Shown: positions 1 through 9,457 of the stretch, piece by piece | Numbering within the stretch: the stretch's first letter is position 1 | Layout of the letters: each line of letters begins with the position of its first letter | NCBI RefSeq assembly: GCF_030161395.1 | Contig: NZ_BSST01000001.1 | Span: 3,472,001 to 3,536,000 of the forward strand | DNA: 64,000 nucleotides | Source: Thalassotalea insulae | Lineage (GTDB): Bacteria > Pseudomonadota > Gammaproteobacteria > Enterobacterales > Alteromonadaceae | Direction: 5' to 3' | Translations under genes and position numbers: made by a program | The notes under the pieces: model-generated | Seen by the model: the letters and a program-made list of their open reading frames with translations, nothing else | Database searches by the model: none | What the model was told of the DNA's origin: nothing

Positions 1-888
1 GCAGAGCTTTTGCAGGAAAACTTAGCCTCCGATATCACTTTTTATGGACGTTTGCCTAAAGATAATGAGGTCACTTTACCTGAGCGACATTTAGGGTTAG
101 TGCAAGCACAGGAGCTGAGTGAGATAGATGCACAACTCGATCTTGTTGCCAGTTATATTAATGCGACTAAACTGACGGAATTACCTGCCGCAGTTGAGTT
201 CTTTGCTGTTAAACAAGACGAACAAATATCCGATATAACAGGTGCGTTAGCAGGAACGCGCGTTATTATTATTAAAGATCGGGCATTTAGTTTTATTTAT
301 GCTGCGAATATTGCCTTTTTACAGCAAGCAGGAGCCGAGCTTGTTTATTGTTCGGCGCTGGAAGATAGCCACTTGCCAGACGGCGATGTCTTGTATATTC
401 CTGGCGGCTATCCTGAATTATATGCTCAGCAGTTAGCCGAAAATCATACATTTATTAGTGACGTCAAAGCTTTTGCTGCCACTAATAAACCGATAATTGC
501 GGAGTGTGGTGGCATGCTCTATTTACTTGATGAACTAACCAATTTTGCTGGTCAGCAATACTCGCTACTTGGCTTATTGCCGGGCAAAGCTGTGATGCAA
601 GAAAAGCTCACAGCCATAGGATCGCAATGGGTCGTTTTACCTTTTGGTGATAATACAGGTAATAATAACAGTGATAATATTATTCGTGGTCACAGTTTTC
701 ATTACTCAAAGGCAGAAGTGAGATTAACGCCTTTATCTCAGACTCGCCATCATCCGAGCGAGCGTTTAGGGGAATTTGTCTATTTACATAACAATATTCT
801 TGCTTCTTATATGCATTGGTATCTTCCTAGCAATGCTAAATTAGCGTTATCTTTGTTCGGCAACATCAATACCTCCAGTGAGAGCTAG
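1..888 (+). CDS. cbiA: Cobyrinate a,c-diamide synthase, C-terminal part (5' end outside window)
   Basis: The reading frame is open from base 1 (codons for Ala-Glu-Leu precede the first possible TTG start at 10), so the gene begins upstream of the window. The visible part covers the end of the synthetase domain and the whole class I glutamine amidotransferase domain. That domain has the motif IPGGYPELY, a nucleophile Cys in AECGGMLYL (codon 505-507), and a C-terminal RGHSFHYS...SYMHWYL region matching the CobB/CbiA family. The family amidates the a and c side chains of (hydrogeno)cobyrinic acid using glutamine and ATP, a cytoplasmic step of vitamin B12 synthesis. The sequence does not tell the aerobic (CobB) from the anaerobic (CbiA) branch. 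No other cobalamin gene follows; the next gene is unrelated. Confidence 0.9.
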   Translation, partial: AELLQENLASDITFYGRLPKDNEVTLPERHLGLVQAQELSEIDAQLDLVASYINATKLTELPAAVEFFAVKQDEQISDITGALAGTRVIIIKDRAFSFIYAANIAFLQQAGAELVYCSALEDSHLPDGDVLYIPGGYPELYAQQLAENHTFISDVKAFAATNKPIIAECGGMLYLLDELTNFAGQQYSLLGLLPGKAVMQEKLTAIGSQWVVLPFGDNTGNNNSDNIIRGHSFHYSKAEVRLTPLSQTRHHPSERLGEFVYLHNNILASYMHWYLPSNAKLALSLFGNINTSSES

Positions 889-1024
889 AACGATGTCAGA
901 TGGCAATATTTGTTAGCACGACTATATTGTTAAGAGATCTAGGGATAGTATGGATACAGTTTTTATTTGATAGTGGTGACTATGCTTAGGTAATAAAGCG
1001 TGTGTTTTCGTATAAGGAAGTACT

Positions 1025-4000
1025 ATGTCTACTAAAGCGAGTTCTCAGTTTTTTGCCATTCGCCGTCCATTTTTATACGCAATTATAACGACTGTGGTTA
1101 TCGGGGTAGCGTTTGCCTTTTATGTGAATTCAGACATTCGTCGTGATGTTTTTAATGAACTAGAACATGAAATAGCCGAGAATTTGTCACTGAGGCAGGA
1201 TGCTCTAACTCGCCAATTAGCAAATTGGCAACATCAAGTACGATTTCTTCATTCCACGCCGCCGGTACAGGGGATTGTTCGAGCCTATGAAAATGGCAGA
1301 ATAGATCCCTATGACGGCACGACCTATGAACTTTGGCGCTCACGTTTACAAATTATCTTTAAGGGGTATATTGAACACGACCCGAATATCACACAAATTC
1401 GCTATATTTTTGCACCGGAGCAAGGACGAGAAATTGTTCGGGTCCATCGTAAATACGGGGTTATCCGAGTCGTACCAGATAGCGAATTACAAAGGAAAAG
1501 TGATAAAAAGTATTACACCGAAAGTGCTCAATTGAGTCCGGATGCACTCTATCTATCCACTATTAATTTAAACCGGGAATATGGCAAGGTTGAATACCCT
1601 CATATTAAAACTATTCGTATCGCAAAAGCTATTTTCAATAATCAGGGAGAATTTTCCGGCATTTTGATCGTTAACTATAATGCTGAGGTTTTACTAGGGC
1701 AGTTACGGCACAATCTAAGCAATGATTATCAGACATACCTACTCAATAGCATTGGCGAATTTATCATAGGCCCAGCACCAGAACTGGAGTTTTCTGCTGA
1801 TTTAGGTCAACAGCATAGTTGGCAAAAATACTTTGTGTTAGCTGAAGAGCAACCATCAAGCGCAAAACTAGCGACCCTATACTCCACCTTGGCTAATGAA
1901 AAAATCTATTATCAAGAGCACAACATTTTCTTAGGTAATACTGAACCACATGAGTTTTTAACGTTAATTGTTGCTGCCCAACAATCGGCTATCGAACAGG
2001 AGATCTCCGCAAGAACGACCTTGGCATATACCAGTATACTTTTTTCCGTGTTTATTATTTCGTTGATCTTGCTGGCGGCCGATATTTATGTGCGTAAAAA
2101 ATTAATGCTGTTGGAGGCCAAATCTGAATATGAAGCCATTATCCGAAACTCCAATGATGCCATTGTGGGGATGGATATTAGCGGTAAGGTTAAAAGCTGG
2201 AATACGTCAGCAGAGCATACCTTCGGCTATACCCAAGGTTATGTTACCGGCAAAAGTATTTTTGAATTGATAATACCGAGTGAAAGTAGCATCTTAACTG
2301 CGCAAACATTGAAAGCTATTTTTCAAGGCGGTGTGGTCGAACCTTTTGACTTTAAAGCAAAAACTCACTGTGGCAAGTTGATTGATGTCTCGATTAACCT
2401 TTCACCAATTGTGTCAAATAAAAACCAAGTTACAGGTGTTGCTGGGATTTTTCGCGACATTACTCAACAAAAGCAAATTGAATCGCAAATTATTGAATTA
2501 AATAACTCGTTAGAACATCAAGTACAAGAGCGTACCGCAGAATTAGAACAAGCAAAGGATAAAGCGATTGCGGCGAGTAATGCTAAAAGCGAGTTTGTTG
2601 CTAATATCAGTCATGAAATCAGAACACCAATGAATGCCATTCTTGGTTTAGCTTATTTACTGAAAGAGCAGGATTTACCGCAAGCAACCTTAACCATGGT
2701 GAAGAAAATTCATCATGCAGGCACTTCGTTGTTAGGGATCATCAATGACTTACTGGACTTCTCAAAAATTGAAGCCAGTCGTTTAACATTAGAAAACATC
2801 CCGTTTCAACTGTCTGATGTTATTGATAATCTGGCTAATATTATGTCGTCATCGGTTGGGAATAAATCAGTCGAAGTGATTGTGTCAGCGCCGCCGAAAG
2901 ATGCGGAGTTTTTAATGGGGGATCCATTAAGATTAGGTCAGGTACTAATTAATTTGGTGGGTAATGCTCTTAAATTTACTGAGCGGGGAGAAGTTGCCTT
3001 TTCGGTGAAATTAATCGAAAAAATAGCGGACGATAGTCAGGTCAAGTTACGTTTTTCTGTACGTGATACAGGTGTTGGTATTCCAAAGGATAAGCAAAAG
3101 CAAATATTTAGTGCTTTTTCTCAGGCAGACTCTACCACAACCCGTCATTTTGGCGGTACAGGCTTAGGTTTAGCGATCAGTAAAAAGCTTGTTACCTTGA
3201 TGGGGGGAGAGCTCAATTTAACCAGTGAACCAGGTAAAGGTAGTGAATTCTATTTTGAACTGGTGTTTGAAGTCAGTGATCCGCAGAAAAGCTCAGTGCC
3301 TGAAATGATGCATCAGCGGGTGTTAATTGCCGAAGATAATTCAACAACGCGTGCCAGTGTGATGGACATTTGTAGTAGCTTAGGTTGGTACGCGGAAGAT
3401 ACTGACTCCGCTAAAACCGCGATTCAGTTGATCAGGGATAATCAGGACGACCCGTTCGATATATTGTTGCTAGATTATCATTTGCATAAGTGCGATGGCT
3501 TATCAGTGATCAGAGCGATAAAACAAGAGTTTGCTAACCTTGATATCACGATTATCTTACTGGTTGCACCCAACTGTCGTGATACCGTGTATAACGAACA
3601 TACCGATCAATTGGTGGATTTAGTGCTGACCAAACCCGTGACCACGTCAAGCTTGTATGATGTCATTATCGAAGCAAAAAATGTTCAGGGACAAATACAA
3701 AGCTCAGCCAATTTGGCGAAAAATAGTAAAAATCGCTTGTCTGCAGTACAAATTCTGGTAGTTGATGACAGTGCAATCAATCGTGAAGTGGCGCAGAGCA
3801 TATTGGCAGGTGAAGGAGCTATTGTTGAAACGGCAGAGGATGGTGCGCAAGCATTGACGCAAATTAAACAGCGAAGCCAGCCGTTTGATGTCATTTTGAT
3901 GGATATTCAGATGCCGGTGATGGATGGTTATCAGGCCACTAAAGAGATTCGAGCTTTGCCTGTCTATAATACGACACCTATTATTGCACTAAGCGCCGGG

Positions 4001-4621
4001 GCATTTAAATCGCAACAAGATGCGGCGGATGAAGCGGGGATGAACGCGTTTGTTTCTAAGCCATTTGAAGTGAATAAGTTAGTTGAAGAAATTCTCAGGT
4101 TTCGTCAGGCATCACAAACTTCACTTGAACATAGCCCTACAACGCAAGGTATTGGCAATGATAATGCTAATCTCGATAAGGTGCAGTGCATGGAACAATC
4201 AGTAATACCGGAAAGATTAACATCTGAAACATCAATACTTGAATCTAAGCCATTAATCGATGTTAATGATGCCTTGAGTCGTTGGCAAAACCCGGATATT
4301 TACCAACAGCAACTGACTTTATTTTTGCAGGTTCATCGTGAAGACCCACAATTGTTAACGGAAGCGTTTAAGCAAGTAAACTTCCAGCAAGCGAGAGAAA
4401 TTGCTCATAAGTTGAAGGGCAGTGCCGGCACTTTAAGTTTAATCGCCCTAGCTGACATCGCCGAAGTGTTGGAAATGTCTGCTTACCAGAAAAACAATGC
4501 GGTTGAAGCGTTATTATTAAAGTTTTCGACTACAATGGGACTGAGTGTTAAAGCGATTAATAACTATATTGAGCAGGGAAATATGATTAACAATGGATAT
4601 TCTCCAGACAAGAATTGTTAA
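1025..4621 (+). CDS. Hybrid sensor histidine kinase (Cache-like sensor, PAS, HisKA, HATPase, two REC, HPt)
   Basis: A 1198-residue inner-membrane phosphorelay protein. A TM segment near residues 15-33 and another near 333-353 enclose a roughly 300-residue periplasmic region, probably a double-Cache ligand sensor. A PAS domain (about 365-485) and a short coiled coil lead to the H-box SHEIRTPMNA with phospho-accepting His530. The HATPase domain shows GDPLRLGQVLINLVGNA and GTGLGLAISKKL. The first receiver carries an LLLDYHL aspartate (Asp817); the second carries LMDIQMP (Asp960). The C-terminal HPt domain has AHKLKGSAGTL with His1128. All relay residues are present, so His-Asp-His transfer is plausible, with a separate response regulator as final acceptor. 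None is encoded next to it. A TAAGGAAGT ribosome site sits just before the ATG. The ligand is unknown. Confidence 0.9.
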   Translation: MSTKASSQFFAIRRPFLYAIITTVVIGVAFAFYVNSDIRRDVFNELEHEIAENLSLRQDALTRQLANWQHQVRFLHSTPPVQGIVRAYENGRIDPYDGTTYELWRSRLQIIFKGYIEHDPNITQIRYIFAPEQGREIVRVHRKYGVIRVVPDSELQRKSDKKYYTESAQLSPDALYLSTINLNREYGKVEYPHIKTIRIAKAIFNNQGEFSGILIVNYNAEVLLGQLRHNLSNDYQTYLLNSIGEFIIGPAPELEFSADLGQQHSWQKYFVLAEEQPSSAKLATLYSTLANEKIYYQEHNIFLGNTEPHEFLTLIVAAQQSAIEQEISARTTLAYTSILFSVFIISLILLAADIYVRKKLMLLEAKSEYEAIIRNSNDAIVGMDISGKVKSWNTSAEHTFGYTQGYVTGKSIFELIIPSESSILTAQTLKAIFQGGVVEPFDFKAKTHCGKLIDVSINLSPIVSNKNQVTGVAGIFRDITQQKQIESQIIELNNSLEHQVQERTAELEQAKDKAIAASNAKSEFVANISHEIRTPMNAILGLAYLLKEQDLPQATLTMVKKIHHAGTSLLGIINDLLDFSKIEASRLTLENIPFQLSDVIDNLANIMSSSVGNKSVEVIVSAPPKDAEFLMGDPLRLGQVLINLVGNALKFTERGEVAFSVKLIEKIADDSQVKLRFSVRDTGVGIPKDKQKQIFSAFSQADSTTTRHFGGTGLGLAISKKLVTLMGGELNLTSEPGKGSEFYFELVFEVSDPQKSSVPEMMHQRVLIAEDNSTTRASVMDICSSLGWYAEDTDSAKTAIQLIRDNQDDPFDILLLDYHLHKCDGLSVIRAIKQEFANLDITIILLVAPNCRDTVYNEHTDQLVDLVLTKPVTTSSLYDVIIEAKNVQGQIQSSANLAKNSKNRLSAVQILVVDDSAINREVAQSILAGEGAIVETAEDGAQALTQIKQRSQPFDVILMDIQMPVMDGYQATKEIRALPVYNTTPIIALSAGAFKSQQDAADEAGMNAFVSKPFEVNKLVEEILRFRQASQTSLEHSPTTQGIGNDNANLDKVQCMEQSVIPERLTSETSILESKPLIDVNDALSRWQNPDIYQQQLTLFLQVHREDPQLLTEAFKQVNFQQAREIAHKLKGSAGTLSLIALADIAEVLEMSAYQKNNAVEALLLKFSTTMGLSVKAINNYIEQGNMINNGYSPDKNC

Positions 4622-4686
4622 TATTTCTGAGCTACCTAAGGGCTGTTAGCAGTAAAGGTAGATAATGATAGCAGCGCAGTTATCTT

Positions 4687-7600
4687 TTAATAATTTTCTT
4701 TAACATAACAAATAAATTCCTGTTCGGCTAATGGCTTACTAAAGTAGTAACCTTGTACTGTATTAACGCCCATTTGCTGAAGAAATACCAACTGATTTTT
4801 AGTCTCAACCCCTTCACAGATGACCTCTAAACCCATACTTTGCGCAATGGATAAGACCGCGTTAATTATCGCCTGTTTCGTAACGTCGGTTTCAACATCT
4901 GTGATAAAGCCGCGATCGACTTTAATACTGTCAATGGGATAATCTCGGATGTAACTAAGGGAAGAATAACCCGTACCGAAATCATCCAGAGATATTTTAA
5001 AGCCTATTGCTTTGATCTGCTGACAAATCGACTGTGTCAATTTAGGGTCTTCCATAATAACACTCTCAGTGATCTCAAATTCAATACTGCCGGGGGAAAT
5101 CTGATGCTGCTGCGTGATTTGATGAAGTTTCTGTGCCAGATCATGTTGTCTAAATTGACGGCCTGATAAATTAAAAGATAACTCCACCGGCTTATTAAAT
5201 TGCTGTTCAAGTGCATTAATAAAGCGACAACCATGGTCGAAAATGTGATAACTGATAGGCACGATTAAGCCTGATTCTTCGGCAATGGCAATAAATTCAT
5301 CTGGCATGACTAACTGACCATCTTTTTTTCGCCAACGTAATAAGCCTTCAGCTTTAATGATAGAGTTGTTGTCTTTTGTATGCTTTGCCTGATAGTGAAA
5401 TTCAAATTCATCACATTCAATGGCATTACGTAAGCTCTCTTCATAATTAAGCTTTTCTTTAATGGCCTGATTCATCTCAGGCATAAAGAACTGGTAGGCA
5501 TTTTTGCCTTTATCTTTGGCGCTGTACATAGCGATATCAGCAGCTTTGAGCAGTTCACTACAACTAGTGCCATCTTGTGGATATAAGGCAATACCAATAC
5601 TTGCTGAGGCATAGATTTCTTTATTTTCGATGGTAAAGGCGGAATTAACCGCTTCTCTGACTTTGTTGGCGAGCATTGAGATATAGTCTTGTTCACGAAG
5701 GTTCTTCATCAATAAAACAAATTCATCACCACCAAAGCGGGCGACAACGTCTGAGCTACGGGTGACTGTTTTTAGCCGTTGAGCGACCTCCTGCAAAAAG
5801 GCATCACCAATTTCGTGGCCCATGGTATCGTTAATGTATTTAAAGTTATCTAAATCAATGAAAAATAATGCAAACTTGTCATTGTTTTCCTGAGATTCAA
5901 AAATTGCTTTATGGACGGCAATATTAAACTGATAGCGATTGAACAACCCGGTCAGGCTATCGTAATGAGCAAGTTTTTCTAGCTGTTTTTGGGTTTCTTT
6001 AAGTTGAGTGATATCACTGAATAGCATGATGTAATGGGTGGTTTGAAATTCGCTATCGCTAACTTTATTAATAGAGCATAACTGAGGGTAACCTTGTTTC
6101 GTGCTGGAATATAATAAAACTTCTCCTTGCCAGTAGCCGTTAACGTTAACTCTGGTTTGAATTTCTTCGAGAATTTGTTCATGTTCGGCAATTAAGTTAA
6201 ATGCTGGAGTGTTTAAGATATCTGATTTATTAAAGTCAAAGTTAGTAATAAGTGCACGGTTTGCATCGGTAATTTGCCAGTTTTCATCCGTGATCACTAT
6301 ACTTTCTTTACCGGTTTCAAAAATATTATAGATAAGCTTGAGTTCTTGATTAAGTGCTCGTAACTTAATTTCTTTTTCTTTAATTTCAGTTACATCGGTT
6401 GAAATTCCGCAAGTGGCGTAAAGGTGGTCTTGCTGGTCAAACAGTGGAAACTTAACCGAAATGTAGTGTCGGGTGGTGTTATTTTTATCAACGGCCATTT
6501 CGTCAAAGCGAAATGCTTTTTGGTGTTGAATCACCTGATTATCATTTTCAATAAATGCATCAGCAAGCTCTTTAGGGAATAGCTCTTTATCTGACTTACC
6601 TAGGATATCTTCTGCCTGGATGTTAAATAGTGATAAATAAGCCTGATTGACGAGTAAGTACCTGTGATCTATCGCTTTTAAGTAAATAATGTCCGGGGTA
6701 TTGTCTATGATACTTTGTAATAATGCCTTACTTTCATGACTTTGCTGCTTTTCCCAATTGAGTTTCGCAATTTGTTCGGCAATCGTTGCTGTCATAGTAT
6801 TAAAGGTTTTGGTGAGTAGGCCGATTTCGTCACTGTGTTTTACGGCTATTTTTTGCTGATAGTTGCCTTGAGTAATATGCTTGGTGGCGCTAAGCAATGC
6901 ATTGATTGGTTTAATAACGATAGAATGAGTAAAGTAGGAGAGAAAGATAACTTCGCCAATAAACACTAGTAAAACAACAAAGCTAAGCAGATAAAGTAGT
7001 TCTATCACGTCTTTAAACATTTCATCTTGGTAGGCTACAGCAAATAGTTGCCAGTTAGTCGCTTTGATTTTAAATGGGTAAAGGTAAGCAGCTTTTCTTG
7101 CTATTGTGAGCATTTCAACGTTGCCAGCATTAATGTTATGTTGTTTAACCACTTTGCTAAATTGTTGATTATTATCGTCTAATCCGGTTAATAATGTCAT
7201 GTCTTGATCAAATAAGGCCCAGAAGCCATGATTGAGTATTCGCTTATTGCTAATGTCAGTGAAAATCCTTTCAGTATTAAAAACGATAAATGCGCTGCCT
7301 AATGGTTTGTTATTACGTTTGATATAATTTCTGGTTAGCATCATGGATTGATGATTAATTAGTGTTAATTCAGGGACAGCATTTTCATCACAGGCTAATA
7401 GGTTTTCTTGTGAATTTACCCTGGGATAATTAAACACTAATTGTTGGTTTTTATTGCAGATACCAAATTGAATATAGTTATTGTTTCTCACCATTTGATT
7501 ATCGATAAATTTTTCAATTAATGGCACTATGCGCTGTGCTTCCGTCAACAAACCGTATTGCTTATTAAGAATAAGCTCTTCTACTGCCGGCAGTTCCGCG

Positions 7601-7818
7601 AGTACTTTTGCATCCAAAGTAAGTTGATGAATTTGTTGTTCAATTACTTGCGCTTGTTGTTTAATTTCATGTTGCAGTTGTTCGTTGATCCTCAGCTGGA
7701 TCATGGCACTGGTCTTGTTATAAGTGACATATTCAATACAAAAGACAGAAATAAAAAGCAAAACTACGCTTCTGATAATAAATTTGATCAGTAATTTACT
7801 TTTTAATAATTTAATCAT
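4687..7818 (-). CDS. Membrane sensor GGDEF-EAL protein (HAMP, PAS domains) for c-di-GMP turnover
   Basis: A 1043-residue protein. A TM segment near 11-33, a periplasmic sensor of about 230 residues and a second TM near 268-292 are followed by a HAMP region, two PAS-type domains (about 370-480 and 490-610), GGDEF (GGDEF at 696-700) and EAL (EGL at 824-826). An RSSD inhibitory site lies five residues before GGDEF, as in feedback-controlled cyclases. The EAL domain keeps the metal and substrate residues seen as SFNLSGRQF, FEITES, LDDFGTGYSS, IKVDRGF, CEGVET and VQGYYFSKPL. The signature is EGL rather than EAL, which is common among active enzymes. Both synthesis and hydrolysis of c-di-GMP are therefore possible. 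The ATG overlaps the stop of the upstream binding-protein gene by 8 bp (7811-7818), which suggests translational coupling and a shared sensory role. Confidence 0.9.
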   Translation of the reverse strand: MIKLLKSKLLIKFIIRSVVLLFISVFCIEYVTYNKTSAMIQLRINEQLQHEIKQQAQVIEQQIHQLTLDAKVLAELPAVEELILNKQYGLLTEAQRIVPLIEKFIDNQMVRNNNYIQFGICNKNQQLVFNYPRVNSQENLLACDENAVPELTLINHQSMMLTRNYIKRNNKPLGSAFIVFNTERIFTDISNKRILNHGFWALFDQDMTLLTGLDDNNQQFSKVVKQHNINAGNVEMLTIARKAAYLYPFKIKATNWQLFAVAYQDEMFKDVIELLYLLSFVVLLVFIGEVIFLSYFTHSIVIKPINALLSATKHITQGNYQQKIAVKHSDEIGLLTKTFNTMTATIAEQIAKLNWEKQQSHESKALLQSIIDNTPDIIYLKAIDHRYLLVNQAYLSLFNIQAEDILGKSDKELFPKELADAFIENDNQVIQHQKAFRFDEMAVDKNNTTRHYISVKFPLFDQQDHLYATCGISTDVTEIKEKEIKLRALNQELKLIYNIFETGKESIVITDENWQITDANRALITNFDFNKSDILNTPAFNLIAEHEQILEEIQTRVNVNGYWQGEVLLYSSTKQGYPQLCSINKVSDSEFQTTHYIMLFSDITQLKETQKQLEKLAHYDSLTGLFNRYQFNIAVHKAIFESQENNDKFALFFIDLDNFKYINDTMGHEIGDAFLQEVAQRLKTVTRSSDVVARFGGDEFVLLMKNLREQDYISMLANKVREAVNSAFTIENKEIYASASIGIALYPQDGTSCSELLKAADIAMYSAKDKGKNAYQFFMPEMNQAIKEKLNYEESLRNAIECDEFEFHYQAKHTKDNNSIIKAEGLLRWRKKDGQLVMPDEFIAIAEESGLIVPISYHIFDHGCRFINALEQQFNKPVELSFNLSGRQFRQHDLAQKLHQITQQHQISPGSIEFEITESVIMEDPKLTQSICQQIKAIGFKISLDDFGTGYSSLSYIRDYPIDSIKVDRGFITDVETDVTKQAIINAVLSIAQSMGLEVICEGVETKNQLVFLQQMGVNTVQGYYFSKPLAEQEFICYVKENY

Positions 7819-9343
7819 TAGTTACTTTCTTTGCGTGACTGAGTAATTCATAGTCGAGATGACCGTTTAATCCGTAACGATCAATTGATGTGCTTTTATT
7901 TACAACAACAGTAATGATCCGCTGGGTGGTAAAGATCATTAAGGCGTTATCGTGAATGTATGCATCAAGCGCTTTAAGTTTCGTCTTAGCCGGCAATTGT
8001 TCAAGTGTGGTCATACTGTTATCAAAAAGGCGATTAAACTCAGGATCTGTAATTTGTGACCAAGGGCTGCGGGAGTCGAGAAACAATCCGGCATGAAAAC
8101 CTAGGTGGAAAATAGGGTTATCGACAAGGTTAATCACTAAATCGTAGCCGGAACGTTGGCCGGTAGCGATTTTATGGCCAATGACTTTTTTTGCCCATTC
8201 ACTACGAGTGACTATTTCAAGGGAAACCTCAAACCCGACGTCCTCTAGATTGGCCTGAATAATTTTGGCAATAGGAGTGGTTATATCTGCCGCTAATATA
8301 CTTAGTGGTGTGTGAGGAGCAACTTTGGCATTTGCCAGTAAAGTACGGGCTTTATCCGGGTCGTAAGGGTAAGGGTTTAGCGTCTCGTTGGCACCAAATT
8401 CATGCTTTTTTCCTAACGATGCCAGCGGCTGGGCATTACCAAAATCGCCAAACCTGACCAGATCGTCTTTGTTAATCGCATAATTCAGTGCTTTTCTGAC
8501 ATTAAGTTGGCTAAATATTCCCTGGTTGTGAATGAGCACCCAATAGCCAGCAAGTACCAAGCGTTTCACTAAGCGTAATTCGTTATTTGATTTTCGCATT
8601 AACTCAGTGGTTTTATTGCCGGGAAAGTTAGGCACTAAATCGACATCGTCAGCCAGTATTGCTGACATCCATTGTTGTTGGGGCATGATCTTAAAGCGTA
8701 CCGCATCATAATGGGGGATACCTGTTTGCCAATAGTCTGGGTTTTTGGTTAGTAAAATTTCTGTATTTTTTTGCCAATGTTTAAACTTAAATGGCCCGGT
8801 ACCAATGGGGTGTTGGAGAAAGTAGTTAATACCTTTTTCTTTGATATAGTTCGGTGGGCATATTGCACCAAACATGTTTAAGCGATTAAGCAGCATATTG
8901 TCGGGGTGATGGGTTTCAATAATCACTTCCAGCGGTTTGTTTGGTATCAGCGAAATTTTTTTTATTGAGTTCAGGATCCAATGGTTGCCAGTATTATTTG
9001 CAGGATTGATAATATAGTCGTAAGTGAATTTTACCGCTTTGGCATCAAAGGGTTCACCGTTATGAAAACGAACATTTTTTCTTAAGAAAAAATGCCATTG
9101 GGTACTGGAGATTTGTTGCCAGTGAGTAGCAAGAGCCGGTTGGATGTTACCATCCAGATCAAAGTATAATAATGAATCAAAGATTTGAGTGATCACTGCA
9201 TAAGAATCCGGATCGAAACTTTGTGCCAGTGACACTATACTCGGAGGATCCTGAGTCAAATAAGCAACATCTAGCTCATCATCAGCCAGCGCAGGGCTGG
9301 CAATGCAGCAAAAAAGAATAATGTTCAGGAAACGAACGTTCAT
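7811..9343 (-). CDS. Periplasmic solute-binding protein, family 5 (oligopeptide/nickel type), orphan
   Basis: A 510-residue protein with a cleavable signal peptide (hydrophobic stretch about 5-16, cleavage near ...SPALA-DD). It has the family 5 binding-protein architecture: the start ...PPSIVSLAQSFDPDSYAVITQIFDSLLYF, then HFFLRKNVRFHNGEPFDAKAVKFTYD, and further on NVRKALNYAINKDDLVRFG. The family delivers peptides, nickel or sugars to Dpp/Opp-type ABC permeases. No permease or ATPase gene is adjacent. Its stop codon overlaps the start of the GGDEF-EAL gene by 8 bp. I infer that it is a ligand-loaded co-receptor for that membrane protein rather than a transport subunit. The ligand cannot be read from the sequence. 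Confidence 0.85.
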   Translation of the reverse strand: MNVRFLNIILFCCIASPALADDELDVAYLTQDPPSIVSLAQSFDPDSYAVITQIFDSLLYFDLDGNIQPALATHWQQISSTQWHFFLRKNVRFHNGEPFDAKAVKFTYDYIINPANNTGNHWILNSIKKISLIPNKPLEVIIETHHPDNMLLNRLNMFGAICPPNYIKEKGINYFLQHPIGTGPFKFKHWQKNTEILLTKNPDYWQTGIPHYDAVRFKIMPQQQWMSAILADDVDLVPNFPGNKTTELMRKSNNELRLVKRLVLAGYWVLIHNQGIFSQLNVRKALNYAINKDDLVRFGDFGNAQPLASLGKKHEFGANETLNPYPYDPDKARTLLANAKVAPHTPLSILAADITTPIAKIIQANLEDVGFEVSLEIVTRSEWAKKVIGHKIATGQRSGYDLVINLVDNPIFHLGFHAGLFLDSRSPWSQITDPEFNRLFDNSMTTLEQLPAKTKLKALDAYIHDNALMIFTTQRIITVVVNKSTSIDRYGLNGHLDYELLSHAKKVTND

Positions 9344-9457
9344 ACTTAGTGAATAAGTTTATCTATTAAGTTTATGTATTTGTTAAAGATAGGTGATTAT
9401 TTTTGATATTGCTATTTATCTGCTTTATCTAGCGCTTCAGCATAAATATACGTTCAG

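Noticed and set aside
4687..5470. EAL domain as inactive because the signature is EGL
   Set aside because: All other metal- and substrate-binding residues are present, and E-x-L variants are common in active enzymes.
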